Positions 14,103 to 20,607 of a stretch of DNA of 45,603 bases are shown one piece after another. Origin of the DNA: a virus; the IMG/VR virus record IMGVR_UViG_3300032118_000012, positions 1-45,603 of that record; one strand, 5' to 3'. How positions within the stretch are numbered: the stretch's first letter is position 1; each line of letters starts with the position of its first letter. The notes beneath the pieces are model-generated. The model searched no databases. It worked only from the letters and a program-made list of their open reading frames with translations, and was not told the origin of the DNA. The translations under genes and the position numbers were made by a program.

Positions 14103-14618
14103 TCATCGGGACCTCCGTAACGCTTCGCCGAGGGGAGTGAGCCCGCCGAAATTCTCAGCCGCATTCTTGAACCGCTCCTTTTCCTCGGAGAACATCCGAC
14201 TCCCAACGATCTCCGCCGCAAGCGCCCAAATACGTTTGATCGGCGTAGTTGTTCGCTCAATCCACGTCAAGTCACCTCCGACAAAAGCTAATACGCCGCG
14301 CAGGTAAACGCGCGGATCTTTTCCCCCCTCCGTCATCATCACGATTATCTGCTCATCGGTCAGAACTTTTGGATTCCAATTCAGTCGCGGATCGCCTTGG
14401 ATATCCGGAGGCGTATTCATCGAAACTAAATCCCCGAAAACCTTCGGCGTCGGGAAGCGCTCTAGCATCCGCGCCCCCTCTCGCGCCGCATGTGTTACTA
14501 CAGAGATCGGCTTTTCGCCGAAGAATTCATATAACGCCGAAATTCTTTTTTCCTGCGCCGGGCAAGGTAAAGCGTTTGAAAGAATCGTGAGCGCATCCAC
14601 AAACTCGGTTTTATTCAT
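14103..14618 (-). CDS. Probable replication accessory protein (171 aa)
   Basis: Helical protein coupled by ATGA to the replication initiator gene upstream. TPKVFGDLVSM and ERIWALAAEIVGS-like segments recall small helicase-loader or loader-inhibitor proteins, but no Walker motif is visible. Helicase loading is inferred from position alone. Confidence 0.5.
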   Translation of the reverse strand: MNKTEFVDALTILSNALPCPAQEKRISALYEFFGEKPISVVTHAAREGARMLERFPTPKVFGDLVSMNTPPDIQGDPRLNWNPKVLTDEQIIVMMTEGGKDPRVYLRGVLAFVGGDLTWIERTTTPIKRIWALAAEIVGSRMFSEEKERFKNAAENFGGLTPLGEALRRSR

Positions 14619-15376
14619 ACCTCTCCCCTCAAGAATTTTTTGAGTGGGTCCTTCTCCTCGTGAGTTGGAATCTCTCCGACCTCGTCATTAAACCTCCGAT
14701 CCCTCAACCAACGGTGCGCATCAGGGAATTCCGCGACGAAAACCTTTATCGCCTTGCAAGCATCGTAATGCCCTACCTGGTAGGGTATCGCGGTTACGGC
14801 CTTATCCTTTTCCTCCGAAGTAAGTTTGTCCCACTCCTCGCGTGCCTTTTTCCGGCCAGCTTTCTTCCCGTTCCGTCGGGGATAGAGGGGCCAGAATCTC
14901 ATCGCAAAATCAGACTCTTCTCTTTGATCTCTTCTCTCTGAACTCTTATCTCTTATCTCTGAACTCTTATCTTTAACCTTGGAGTAAGGTTGCGCCAAGG
15001 TTCGGGCAACCTTGGAAGAGGATAGATCGGAAAGAGGGAAAAGCGAATTATTTCGGGAAGGTAGAGCGGATGGTTTTTCATGCGTATATGGTTTCCCGAA
15101 ACGAGCCCAGGAAGTGATCTCGATGACTCGTTGCCCGTCAGATTCGTACCGCACGACGTGACCGGCTTCCGCGAGCGAAGCTAGGGCTAACTCAGAGTCA
15201 AGGTTATCGTAGGGTAGGATCAGGGCCTTAAGTTTCGCGGGGCGGTCTTCAATCCGGCCTTCGCGGTCAGCCGCTAACCAAAGTCCCATGAAGAACAACC
15301 GAAAAAGAGGATCGAGACGCGGCAGCTCCTCATTTGCGAAAAAGTCCGGCTGCAAGAGCCGGGGCATCATCCGCAT
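14615..15376 (-). CDS. Replication initiator / primosome-like protein (253 aa)
   Basis: The N-terminal domain, residues 1-95 (RLLQPDFFANEELPRL, then RLFFMGLWLAADREGRIEDR and IEITSWARFGKPY), matches the phage replisome-organiser winged-helix type. A polar linker at 100-155 contains a 7-residue repeat (DKSSEIR/DKSSERR). The C-terminal domain, 158-245 (FWPLYPRRNGKKAGRKKARE), is typical of DnaD/DnaT-like phage replication proteins. It probably binds the origin and recruits host helicase. As in lambda O, the linker DNA itself carries direct repeats. AAGGGAACGCG precedes the ATG. Confidence 0.75.
   Translation of the reverse strand: MRMMPRLLQPDFFANEELPRLDPLFRLFFMGLWLAADREGRIEDRPAKLKALILPYDNLDSELALASLAEAGHVVRYESDGQRVIEITSWARFGKPYTHEKPSALPSRNNSLFPLSDLSSSKVARTLAQPYSKVKDKSSEIRDKSSERRDQREESDFAMRFWPLYPRRNGKKAGRKKAREEWDKLTSEEKDKAVTAIPYQVGHYDACKAIKVFVAEFPDAHRWLRDRRFNDEVGEIPTHEEKDPLKKFLRGEV
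14936..14972. repeat. 21-bp-period direct repeats in the replication gene (candidate iterons)
   Basis: CTCTGAACTCTTATCT occurs at 14936-14951 and 14957-14972, with partial copies (CTCTTATCT, TTGATCTCTTCTCTCTG) beside them. The spacing is 21 bp, two helical turns, and 7 codons. Placement between the two domains of an initiator gene is that of the lambda-type origin. Confidence 0.55.
14975..15015. repeat. Inverted repeats next to the iteron-like region
   Basis: AACCTTGG (14975-14982), CCAAGGTT (14995-15002) and AACCTTGG (15008-15015). The last two form a perfect 8-bp hairpin with a 5-base loop. The group abuts the direct repeats and may be part of an origin. It codes for the SSSKVARTLAQPYSKV stretch of the linker. 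Confidence 0.5.
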
Positions 15377-15563
15377 CGCGTTCCCTTCATCACGCGCCCG
15401 TCCGCTTCCCCGCCAGCTTGCTCAGGAGACGGGGAACGGCGGACGCCAGCCTTGCCCCTGGGGGGCTCGGCAATTACAAGTTGATGATGACGACAAGCAA
15501 GCTAAAACAATCAAAAACCGCTTCCCCGAGAAAGTAAACTTTTTTGTTCCCGCGTGGCGGGCC
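15377..15563. other. Intergenic region before the replication gene
   Basis: 187 bp with no convincing gene on either strand. It holds a short G/C hairpin (GCCCC-CCA-GGGGC on the minus strand, near 15455) and an A/T-rich stretch at 15484-15550 that could contain a weak promoter for the replication genes. I see no strong -35/-10 pair. Confidence 0.4.
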
Positions 15564-15794
15564 TTACTTCCGCGCGGGGTTTAGCCCGATAGTCTCCGCC
15601 TCGATCTGCGCGAGCGCCGCTGAGGTAAGAACCAACTTCTTAATTTTGTATATACCGTATGTCTCCGGAAATCGGATCACGATTCCTTCGGGAGCTACTC
15701 GCGCTGAAGATATTCGAGCCCCCTTGCACTCAAAATACTTCTTCAGCATAGCCTCATGAACGGATCTCTTCCGCCCCCTCGTTTTCTTCTTCAT
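15564..15794 (-). CDS. Small basic protein (76 aa)
   Basis: ATG 15794 overlaps the upstream stop (ATGA). Basic start (KKKTRGRKRSVHEAMLKKYF), then a strand-rich part (GIVIRFPETYGIYKIKKLVL). DNA binding is possible. Not recognised. Confidence 0.6.
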   Translation of the reverse strand: MKKKTRGRKRSVHEAMLKKYFECKGARISSARVAPEGIVIRFPETYGIYKIKKLVLTSAALAQIEAETIGLNPARK

Positions 15795-15889
15795 CGCAAC
15801 ACCAACGCGAGAAGGAGGAAAACCCACAGGACGGAATTCCACATCCGAAGCCGCCGGATGATCGTTTGATTTGAGGTCGCGCAGTTCAT
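15791..15889 (-). CDS. 32-aa single-pass membrane peptide
   Basis: AGGAGG lies 6 bases before ATG 15889, and the stop overlaps the next ATG. The product has a short polar start, two Arg (RRLR), and a hydrophobic segment, MWNSVLWVFLLLALVL. Small phage membrane peptides of this size can modulate host membrane proteins; no specific role can be assigned. Confidence 0.5.
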   Translation of the reverse strand: MNCATSNQTIIRRLRMWNSVLWVFLLLALVLR

Positions 15890-15940
15890 GATCCGCCTCC
15901 TGGTTCCTGGTTCATGGTTGTTGGTTCGGGCCTTCCATGA

Positions 15941-15966
15941 GGGGGCCGGGGATCGCCTCGGCCCCC
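15941..15966 (-). terminator. G/C-rich hairpin after the DUF932-like gene
   Basis: Minus strand GGGGGCCGAGG, CGAT loop, CCCCGGCCCCC, with one mismatch, 15 bases past the stop at 15982. No U-run follows, so it may act as a pause or RNA-stability element rather than a full terminator. TGGTTC occurs four times at 15900-15928 beside it. Confidence 0.4.
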
Positions 15967-15981
15967 CGAGCGGGGTCCGAA

Positions 15982-17103
15982 TTACGCCGCCCGCGAGATC
16001 TCCGCCCAGTCCGTCTTCGGCAGTTCCAGGATCTTGCCGCCGAGCCGCTCCAGATCGGTCGCCGCGTCGTAGTCCTCCACATCCGCGCTCGCCCGCGTCA
16101 CCGCGTTCAGGAGCCCGTACCGGTTGAGGTCGCCCGCTTGGATCAGGTGCTTCAGGACGGCGTTCTTTACCCCGTCCGCCAAGCCGAACTTCCGCGCCGT
16201 CAGTTCGATGACCGCCGGGAGGTTGTCCGACTCGATCTTGTCCCCAGCCGCCACCGCGACCCGCTCCATCATCGCCTTGAACGCCTCGCGGTTGCACGAT
16301 GCGCGTACCACGTCCCGGACCTTCAGCCAGAACGCCTTGTCGTCCTGTTTCCGCGTCTCGTTCGAGAACAGCTCGACCGCCGCGTCCAGTTCCGCCGCCG
16401 CGCTCCGTCCGATGTGGTACTTCCGCATCGACGAATCATCCATGACGCACAAGTTCGTGCACCACGTCGAGAAGAACCCCGCCGAGACCCGAAGCGTCGA
16501 GGCCCCCACCTCGCTGTTCTGGAGGATGACCGCCGCGACGTTCACGCGCCCCACGTTCCCGTGTCCCTGCCCGAGCACCATCCCGGTAGGCACCGCTTCG
16601 CTCAGCTCCGGGAAAATGGCCTTCAGGTGCAGCCGAGTCTCCGTGACCTCCGCCGAAACGATCGTCGCCTTCGCCTCGATCAGCGCCGGGAGCGACGCTT
16701 CCATCATGTCGGAGTTGTCCAACGGACGATAGCGATCCGAAAGGAGCGCGCGGACATTGCCGTCGAGCGTCCGTACCAGGCGTCGCTTCGCGGGCTCCTT
16801 CTTCATCCAGGTGTTCACGTTCTCCGTCAGCAGCGCGGGCGTCTCCTCGCGCATCCGGTCGTAGTACGCCTTCGGGATGCCGAGCGTCGACGCGATCTGC
16901 CCATGCGCGTGGTTGTTGATCCCGTAGACCCGCCGCCCGCCGTTCACGTCCATCGTGATGACTGGACGAGCCTTGCCCGGCTTCTCCTCATCGGCTCCGA
17001 GGTCCATCACAACCTTCTCCTGCGGCGCGACGAAATCCTTCCGCGTCTCGACCTGCCGCTCCAACTCCGCGGCCAACTCTTGTAATGACCTTCCTGTTTT
17101 CAC
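15982..17103 (-). CDS. DUF932-like phage/plasmid protein (373 aa)
   Basis: Contains LLSDRYRPLDNSDMMEASLP near residues 120-140, the hallmark of DUF932 proteins of phages, plasmids and conjugative elements, and the usual mixed alpha/beta body. Molecular function is not established. GTG start at 17103 preceded by AAGGAGACGCAA. An open frame of 382 codons on the other strand is its GC-rich shadow. Confidence 0.75.
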   Translation of the reverse strand: MKTGRSLQELAAELERQVETRKDFVAPQEKVVMDLGADEEKPGKARPVITMDVNGGRRVYGINNHAHGQIASTLGIPKAYYDRMREETPALLTENVNTWMKKEPAKRRLVRTLDGNVRALLSDRYRPLDNSDMMEASLPALIEAKATIVSAEVTETRLHLKAIFPELSEAVPTGMVLGQGHGNVGRVNVAAVILQNSEVGASTLRVSAGFFSTWCTNLCVMDDSSMRKYHIGRSAAAELDAAVELFSNETRKQDDKAFWLKVRDVVRASCNREAFKAMMERVAVAAGDKIESDNLPAVIELTARKFGLADGVKNAVLKHLIQAGDLNRYGLLNAVTRASADVEDYDAATDLERLGGKILELPKTDWAEISRAA

Positions 17104-17189
17104 TTGCGTCTCCTTTTCATTCTTCCCGCCCCGCCTCGCCCCTCGGGGTCCGGTCGGAAAGAGCTTCCGGGGAATCTGCCTTCGTCAGT

Positions 17190-17231
17190 CGCCGCGTAAC
17201 GGCGAGAGCGGCCCGAAGGCCGGTTTCGGGC
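17190..17231 (-). other. Two adjacent hairpins between early genes
   Basis: Directly after a stop codon the minus strand has GCCCGAA-ACCGGCC-TTCGGGC (17231-17211), then a smaller CGCCG/CGGCG hairpin (about 17203-17190). There is no U-run. This may attenuate or process the message ahead of the DUF932-like gene. Confidence 0.35.
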
Positions 17232-17485
17232 TAGAGTTGCTCGACCTCTTTCAATTCGCTCGTCCCAAATTGCCACCCGGTCGCGTCCAGCGCGTGCAAC
17301 CAATCCTCCCGGCTTACCTCGTTCGGGAAAACCGCCCCGCTCGGGCCGCTGACCGCGAAACGTCCGGCCCCGAGATACCAGAGGGCGAACGTCCAATCGT
17401 CAGTCGTCTTTTTGCAGATCAGGCGCGGGAAATCGCACCGCGCTAGGATCGGTTGCGACGTGCATTCTGTCGTGTGTGTGATCAT
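17231..17485 (-). CDS. Small hypothetical protein (84 aa)
   Basis: ATG at 17485 overlaps the upstream stop as ATGA; upstream codons in this frame are shadow. Three Cys in the first third (CTSQPILARCDFPRLIC), then a compact mixed domain (WTFALWYLGAGRFAVSGPSG). Function unknown. Confidence 0.6.
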   Translation of the reverse strand: MITHTTECTSQPILARCDFPRLICKKTTDDWTFALWYLGAGRFAVSGPSGAVFPNEVSREDWLHALDATGWQFGTSELKEVEQL

Positions 17486-17802
17486 CAGAGCACCTCTTCC
17501 GCATCGTTCAGGGCGGCGGACGTGTAATACAAGGCGTCCCATCGAGCCATCGCCCGTTTCACATCTACCATGTGCTCAGCGACCCGCTTCGCCCGCGCCT
17601 CGATCCAGTCCATTCGCATCTGAGCGAACGAGATCCGGCTTGTGAGCGTCTGCATCGCATCAAGGGTATTGACCTGAGCAAGCCCCTCGGCTTCCTGGCT
17701 CAGTTTGTCCGCCTCTTCCGCCGCGCTCTTCAGCGCCATCTCGGCAGCCTCCAGACTCAGTCGCAAGCCCCGCTCTTGGATCTTTTTTTGTTCGGCATTC
17801 AT
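17485..17802 (-). CDS. Helical early protein (105 aa)
   Basis: First gene of the early block. Coiled-coil-like throughout (LEAAEMALKSAAEEADKLSQ). ATG 17802 with AAAGGGGACC is preferred. The frame is open upstream to a TTG at 17943 through an ATG at 17876, but a TATAAT promoter-like box lies immediately before that ATG. Function unknown. Confidence 0.55.
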   Translation of the reverse strand: MNAEQKKIQERGLRLSLEAAEMALKSAAEEADKLSQEAEGLAQVNTLDAMQTLTSRISFAQMRMDWIEARAKRVAEHMVDVKRAMARWDALYYTSAALNDAEEVL

Positions 17803-17869
17803 GGTCGGTCCCCTTTCGTTTTCCGCTTCGTCCTCGTGGCCCCATGCCCGGCTGAACTCGCGGTTAATC

Positions 17870-17915
17870 ATTATACTAACCCCTTTTTGACCCTTTTGTA
17901 ACCTTTTTTGTCGTT
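17870..17915 (-). promoter_or_regulatory. Early promoter region with A/G-tract repeats
   Basis: Minus strand TATAAT at 17875-17870 is a perfect -10. The only -35-like box, TTACAA, is 20 bases upstream, so the promoter may need an activator. Three near-repeats, CAAAAAAGGT, CAAAAGGGT and CAAAAAGGGGT, each start about one helical turn apart in front of it, a pattern suited to a regulator. Confidence 0.4.
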
Positions 17916-17943
17916 CTGCTAAGTATTCGTAACTATTAAGCAA

Positions 17944-17952
17944 TTATCCACG
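17944..17952 (+). promoter_or_regulatory. DnaA-box-like 9-mer TTATCCACG (third copy)
   Basis: Same 9-mer as in the spacers of the promoters at 4710-4738 and 13951-13979, here on the plus strand in the gap between late and early blocks. CAATTATCCACG (12 bases) is shared with the copy at 13964-13975. Confidence 0.45.
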
Positions 17953-17999
17953 TTTGGGGACGCGCTAGGACTCCGTTTGCCGGGTCCGGAAAGCCCCCT

Positions 18000-18027
18000 A
18001 TTCCCCCGGTCTAAAGGGGGGGGGAAT
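18000..18027 (-). terminator. Hairpin at the late/early boundary
   Basis: ATTCCCCC (18000-18007) and GGGGGAAT (18020-18027) form an 8-bp stem in the 131-bp gap after the last late gene's stop at 18075. It lacks a U-run. By location it is the best candidate for the end of the late transcript. Confidence 0.4.
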
Positions 18028-18074
18028 GAACGCAGGGGCGGGCTACTCTTACGCGCAGGGCGAGGGATTCAGAG

Positions 18075-18605
18075 TCAGGCCGGGATTGCTGAGTTCCGAA
18101 CCTGAAGAGGAATCGAGTCGTTGAATACCCGGCCGGACGAAGAGGTCACGTCGAACGAGATCAGGTAGTCCGATCCGTCCGTCCCGGCCTTGATCTTCGC
18201 GAGCGCGAGGAACAGGTAGTACGCATCCCCGGCCGCCGCAGCCGAAGCCGGGGCGTCGAAGACGAGAGTGTCGAACGCGTTCGTCGTTTTGGTGATCGCG
18301 CGGATCTTCGCCCGCCAGCCCTTCGTCGTGTTGAGGACGTACTGCCCGACCTCGACCCCGAGCGCCGCGAAGTCCTTGGCGGAGTCGGTAATCGAAGTCG
18401 GGCCTCCGGCAGTAGCGGTGCCTGAAATAGTATCAGCCGCGTTCGCGATGTTATCGAGCATCGAGGCCGACTGGTCCGTCCCGTTCGCGTCGTAGACGTG
18501 CACCGTCGCAGACGAGATCCGCTCCGCGCCCCGGAACACTCCCGAGTAGTCGAGGCCGAGCGAGAACTTGTCCGTCGTTTCTTTTTCTCGGATTTCGGTC
18601 AGCAT
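18075..18605 (-). CDS. Appendage/structural beta-rich protein (176 aa)
   Basis: ATG 18605 has GGAGG 5 bases upstream. REKETTDKFSLGLDYSGVF and the closing LISFDVTSSSGRVFNDSIPL resemble small phage structural proteins that follow fibre genes. Last gene of the late block. Exact role unknown. Confidence 0.6.
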   Translation of the reverse strand: MLTEIREKETTDKFSLGLDYSGVFRGAERISSATVHVYDANGTDQSASMLDNIANAADTISGTATAGGPTSITDSAKDFAALGVEVGQYVLNTTKGWRAKIRAITKTTNAFDTLVFDAPASAAAAGDAYYLFLALAKIKAGTDGSDYLISFDVTSSSGRVFNDSIPLQVRNSAIPA

Positions 18606-18745
18606 TCCTTCCTCCATACGCGTGATAAAAACGCGCGCTTTACTTCATAGATCTTTACCACCGCCCATTTCATCGGCGGCCCCAAAAGCCACATCCCGTA
18701 TCCGAACGTCGCCAACGGGCCGCGCCCATATCCCTGCGTCGCCAT
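18599..18745 (-). CDS. Small hypothetical protein (48 aa)
   Basis: ATG 18745 overlaps the upstream stop (TGATG), and its stop overlaps the next start. Gly- and aromatic-rich (GYGRGPLATFGYGMWLLG), then basic (VKIYEVKRAFLSRVWRK). Not recognised. Confidence 0.55.
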   Translation of the reverse strand: MATQGYGRGPLATFGYGMWLLGPPMKWAVVKIYEVKRAFLSRVWRKEC

Positions 18746-19488
18746 CACGCTCCGGCGCCTTTCGGAAGAGTGAAAATCAGCGGTGGCCTCGAAGAGGCAA
18801 TGACCGGAGATGATCGGTCGACAGTCGATAACCGCTCTCGGATCGGAGCGTCGAGAATCAGTCGTCCGACGCGAAACGGGTAAGCAACTTTTTCAAACCG
18901 GGATTCCTCCCAGGAAGCCGGTTTGCGCCCGGGAGCGAGCGGGGATGGTTCAGGCGGCGGAGGATCGTAGTAGACCGAGAGCGTAATCTGGTCGATCTGA
19001 GCGCTCCCGACTTCCGGCGATGACTGATAGCCCAAGATAAGTTGAGCAAAAAGAATAAATCCAAAAGTGTGCGCGTTAATCTCTTCTGGCGTCCATGTCA
19101 GGCCCCAAAGATCCGTCGGGCCTCCGTAAGTCTCTACCGTATCCGTCCCGGGCCACGCGATATCCTTTTTCTTATTTTCTCCAACTCCGACCGCGAACTT
19201 CTGAAGCCGTACTCCGTTTGTGATCCCATCGCGGATCTCAGTTCCGAGACTGAGTAGCGTTGCGCGCCGTTCGACTTTTGCTTCGATGCCCCGGATAATC
19301 GCTCCGCTCGGAATCGCAAATCCCCAGTCCTGGCCGACGAGGTATTTGCTGAATATCGGAGGCGTATCCGTAAGGTTTGCCCTTGCTCTGCGGTTATCCG
19401 ACATATGGGCGTAGTCCGGCACCGTCCAATCAATTCCTGCGCCTCCTCCATTCAGCCAATTCGGAGTCGTGTTCGGCCCGGCCTTCAA
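18745..19488 (-). CDS. Beta-rich phage appendage protein (247 aa)
   Basis: Patterns such as IPSGAIIRGIEAKVERRA, YGGPTDLWGLTW and IDQITLSVYYDPPPPEPSPL are those of phage proteins with a jelly-roll-like domain ending in a VYY strand, often encoded near tail fibres. The C-terminal 60 residues are Pro/Arg-rich. Adhesion or virion decoration is likely. Confidence 0.6.
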   Translation of the reverse strand: MKAGPNTTPNWLNGGGAGIDWTVPDYAHMSDNRRARANLTDTPPIFSKYLVGQDWGFAIPSGAIIRGIEAKVERRATLLSLGTEIRDGITNGVRLQKFAVGVGENKKKDIAWPGTDTVETYGGPTDLWGLTWTPEEINAHTFGFILFAQLILGYQSSPEVGSAQIDQITLSVYYDPPPPEPSPLAPGRKPASWEESRFEKVAYPFRVGRLILDAPIRERLSTVDRSSPVIASSRPPLIFTLPKGAGA

Positions 19489-20012
19489 AGCGGAGAACCT
19501 CGGTGCACGATAGCGCCATCCGGGACAGCCGAGGCACTCACTGGGTTCCCGGATTTATCCGAGAGAGGAGCTTGCCAAGCTACTGTTATCCCGTCCTCTT
19601 CGTAGATCTTCACAACCCCCGCCGTAAAATCAATCGAGAGTCGATTCCCAAGGATTTTTTCCGCCTGGTGCGATGATACGAATTCAACGCTTTCCGTCAT
19701 GCGGCGGCTCACCGATCCGTCTGACCAAAAAAACTCAAAGCTATAATATCCCTGCGCAAGTACGGGGACCGCGCTCGGCCAGGAGGCTCGATACATTCCG
19801 ATTAACTCCGGGACCCCGGTGACTTCCGTGAGGAGCTGGTTTTTCGTAGTCCATCCGGATAGTTTGAAACTGTTGTCCGCCCAGTCGAGAAAATAATTGT
19901 CAATCCATCGGCGGACCGCGACGGTCGGGGATTGGCCGGTGACCGGAGCCCCATCTACGGCTACGAGCCGGAGTTCGACCTGGATCGTCGAGCCGATCTG
20001 CTCGCGCCTCAA
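19485..20012 (-). CDS. Beta-rich structural protein (175 aa)
   Basis: Ig-like opening (TIQVELRLVAVDGAPVTGQS) and alternating strands (GYYSFEFFWSDGSVSRRM). Coupled to both neighbours. Probably part of a fibre or virion surface; not identified further. Confidence 0.55.
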   Translation of the reverse strand: MRREQIGSTIQVELRLVAVDGAPVTGQSPTVAVRRWIDNYFLDWADNSFKLSGWTTKNQLLTEVTGVPELIGMYRASWPSAVPVLAQGYYSFEFFWSDGSVSRRMTESVEFVSSHQAEKILGNRLSIDFTAGVVKIYEEDGITVAWQAPLSDKSGNPVSASAVPDGAIVHRGSPL

Positions 20013-20344
20013 AAGTCCTCCTCCGTCAGCCCGAGCGCAACGAAAAGCTGCGCCTGGATTAGCGAACTGAAAATCTGCTGCGGCCCCTTCGGCGTCTGCA
20101 CCTCGTTCGCCTGGATGGCCTTCTTCACGGTCTCCAGCTCCTTCTTCGAGAGTTCGATCTCCGCGACGGACTCATCGCTGACTTTCAGCGCGGCAGCGAG
20201 TAGATTAAACGTCGCTTTCGGGGTCACGCGGTAAACGCTCAGCTCCGTAAGCAATCCCTCGCGGATCGTCAGGTCCTTCTCCCCGTCGCCTTTCAACGGT
20301 ACGCGGGTCGCGGAGAGAATCGGCTTGTTCAGTTCGATTTTCAT
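20009..20344 (-). CDS. Small structural-region protein (111 aa)
   Basis: Strand-rich first half (LKGDGEKDLTIREGLLTELS) and helical second half (IELSKKELETVKKAIQANEV). AAAGGAGACAT precedes the ATG, and a large hairpin lies just upstream in the leader. Not recognised. Confidence 0.55.
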   Translation of the reverse strand: MKIELNKPILSATRVPLKGDGEKDLTIREGLLTELSVYRVTPKATFNLLAAALKVSDESVAEIELSKKELETVKKAIQANEVQTPKGPQQIFSSLIQAQLFVALGLTEEDF

Positions 20345-20369
20345 ATGTCTCCTTTCTGTGATGCGTTCA

Positions 20370-20449
20370 CAGGGGGCGGAGACCTCTGCCGCCAGACAGT
20401 CTTGACGGGTTCAGTCGCCTCCGGTCGCCCGGGACTGTACCGCCCCCTG
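20370..20449 (-). ncRNA. Structured leader RNA candidate
   Basis: A perfect 10-bp outer stem, CAGGGGGCGG with CCGCCCCCTG (20449-20440 and 20379-20370), encloses about 60 bases with inner stems, including CAGTC/GACTG and CCGG-GCGA-CCGG with a GNRA tetraloop. It fills the 120-bp gap before the 111-aa gene and ends about 20 bases before that gene's ribosome site. It is not a tRNA: there is no T-loop or anticodon arm. Confidence 0.45.
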
Positions 20450-20464
20450 AGAAAGCACCACTTC

Positions 20465-20587
20465 TCATTCGCCGGGTTTCCCGATCTCGGGATACAGGGC
20501 TTTCAGGAGCGCGCCGATGTCATCGATCATCTCCTTAAGCTTTACCAAGCGTTTCGTTATCTCGGCGGGAATCTCGTCTTTCGTCAT
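20465..20587 (-). CDS. 40-aa helical protein
   Basis: AAGGAG lies 6 bases before ATG 20587. Single amphipathic helix (EITKRLVKLKEMIDDIGALL) with a short tail. Follows the large fibre gene. Function unknown. Confidence 0.55.
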   Translation of the reverse strand: MTKDEIPAEITKRLVKLKEMIDDIGALLKALYPEIGKPGE

Positions 20588-20607
20588 TGCATTCTCCTTC
20601 TCGGTTA

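Noticed and set aside
15791-16297. 168-codon reading of the 32-aa membrane peptide frame
   Set aside because: The first 136 codons are the GC-rich shadow of the DUF932-like gene and its hairpin; the strong ribosome site is at 15889.
15937-17085. 382-codon open frame on the plus strand
   Set aside because: Arg/Pro-rich shadow of the DUF932-like gene on the minus strand; no ribosome site, and opposite to all other genes.
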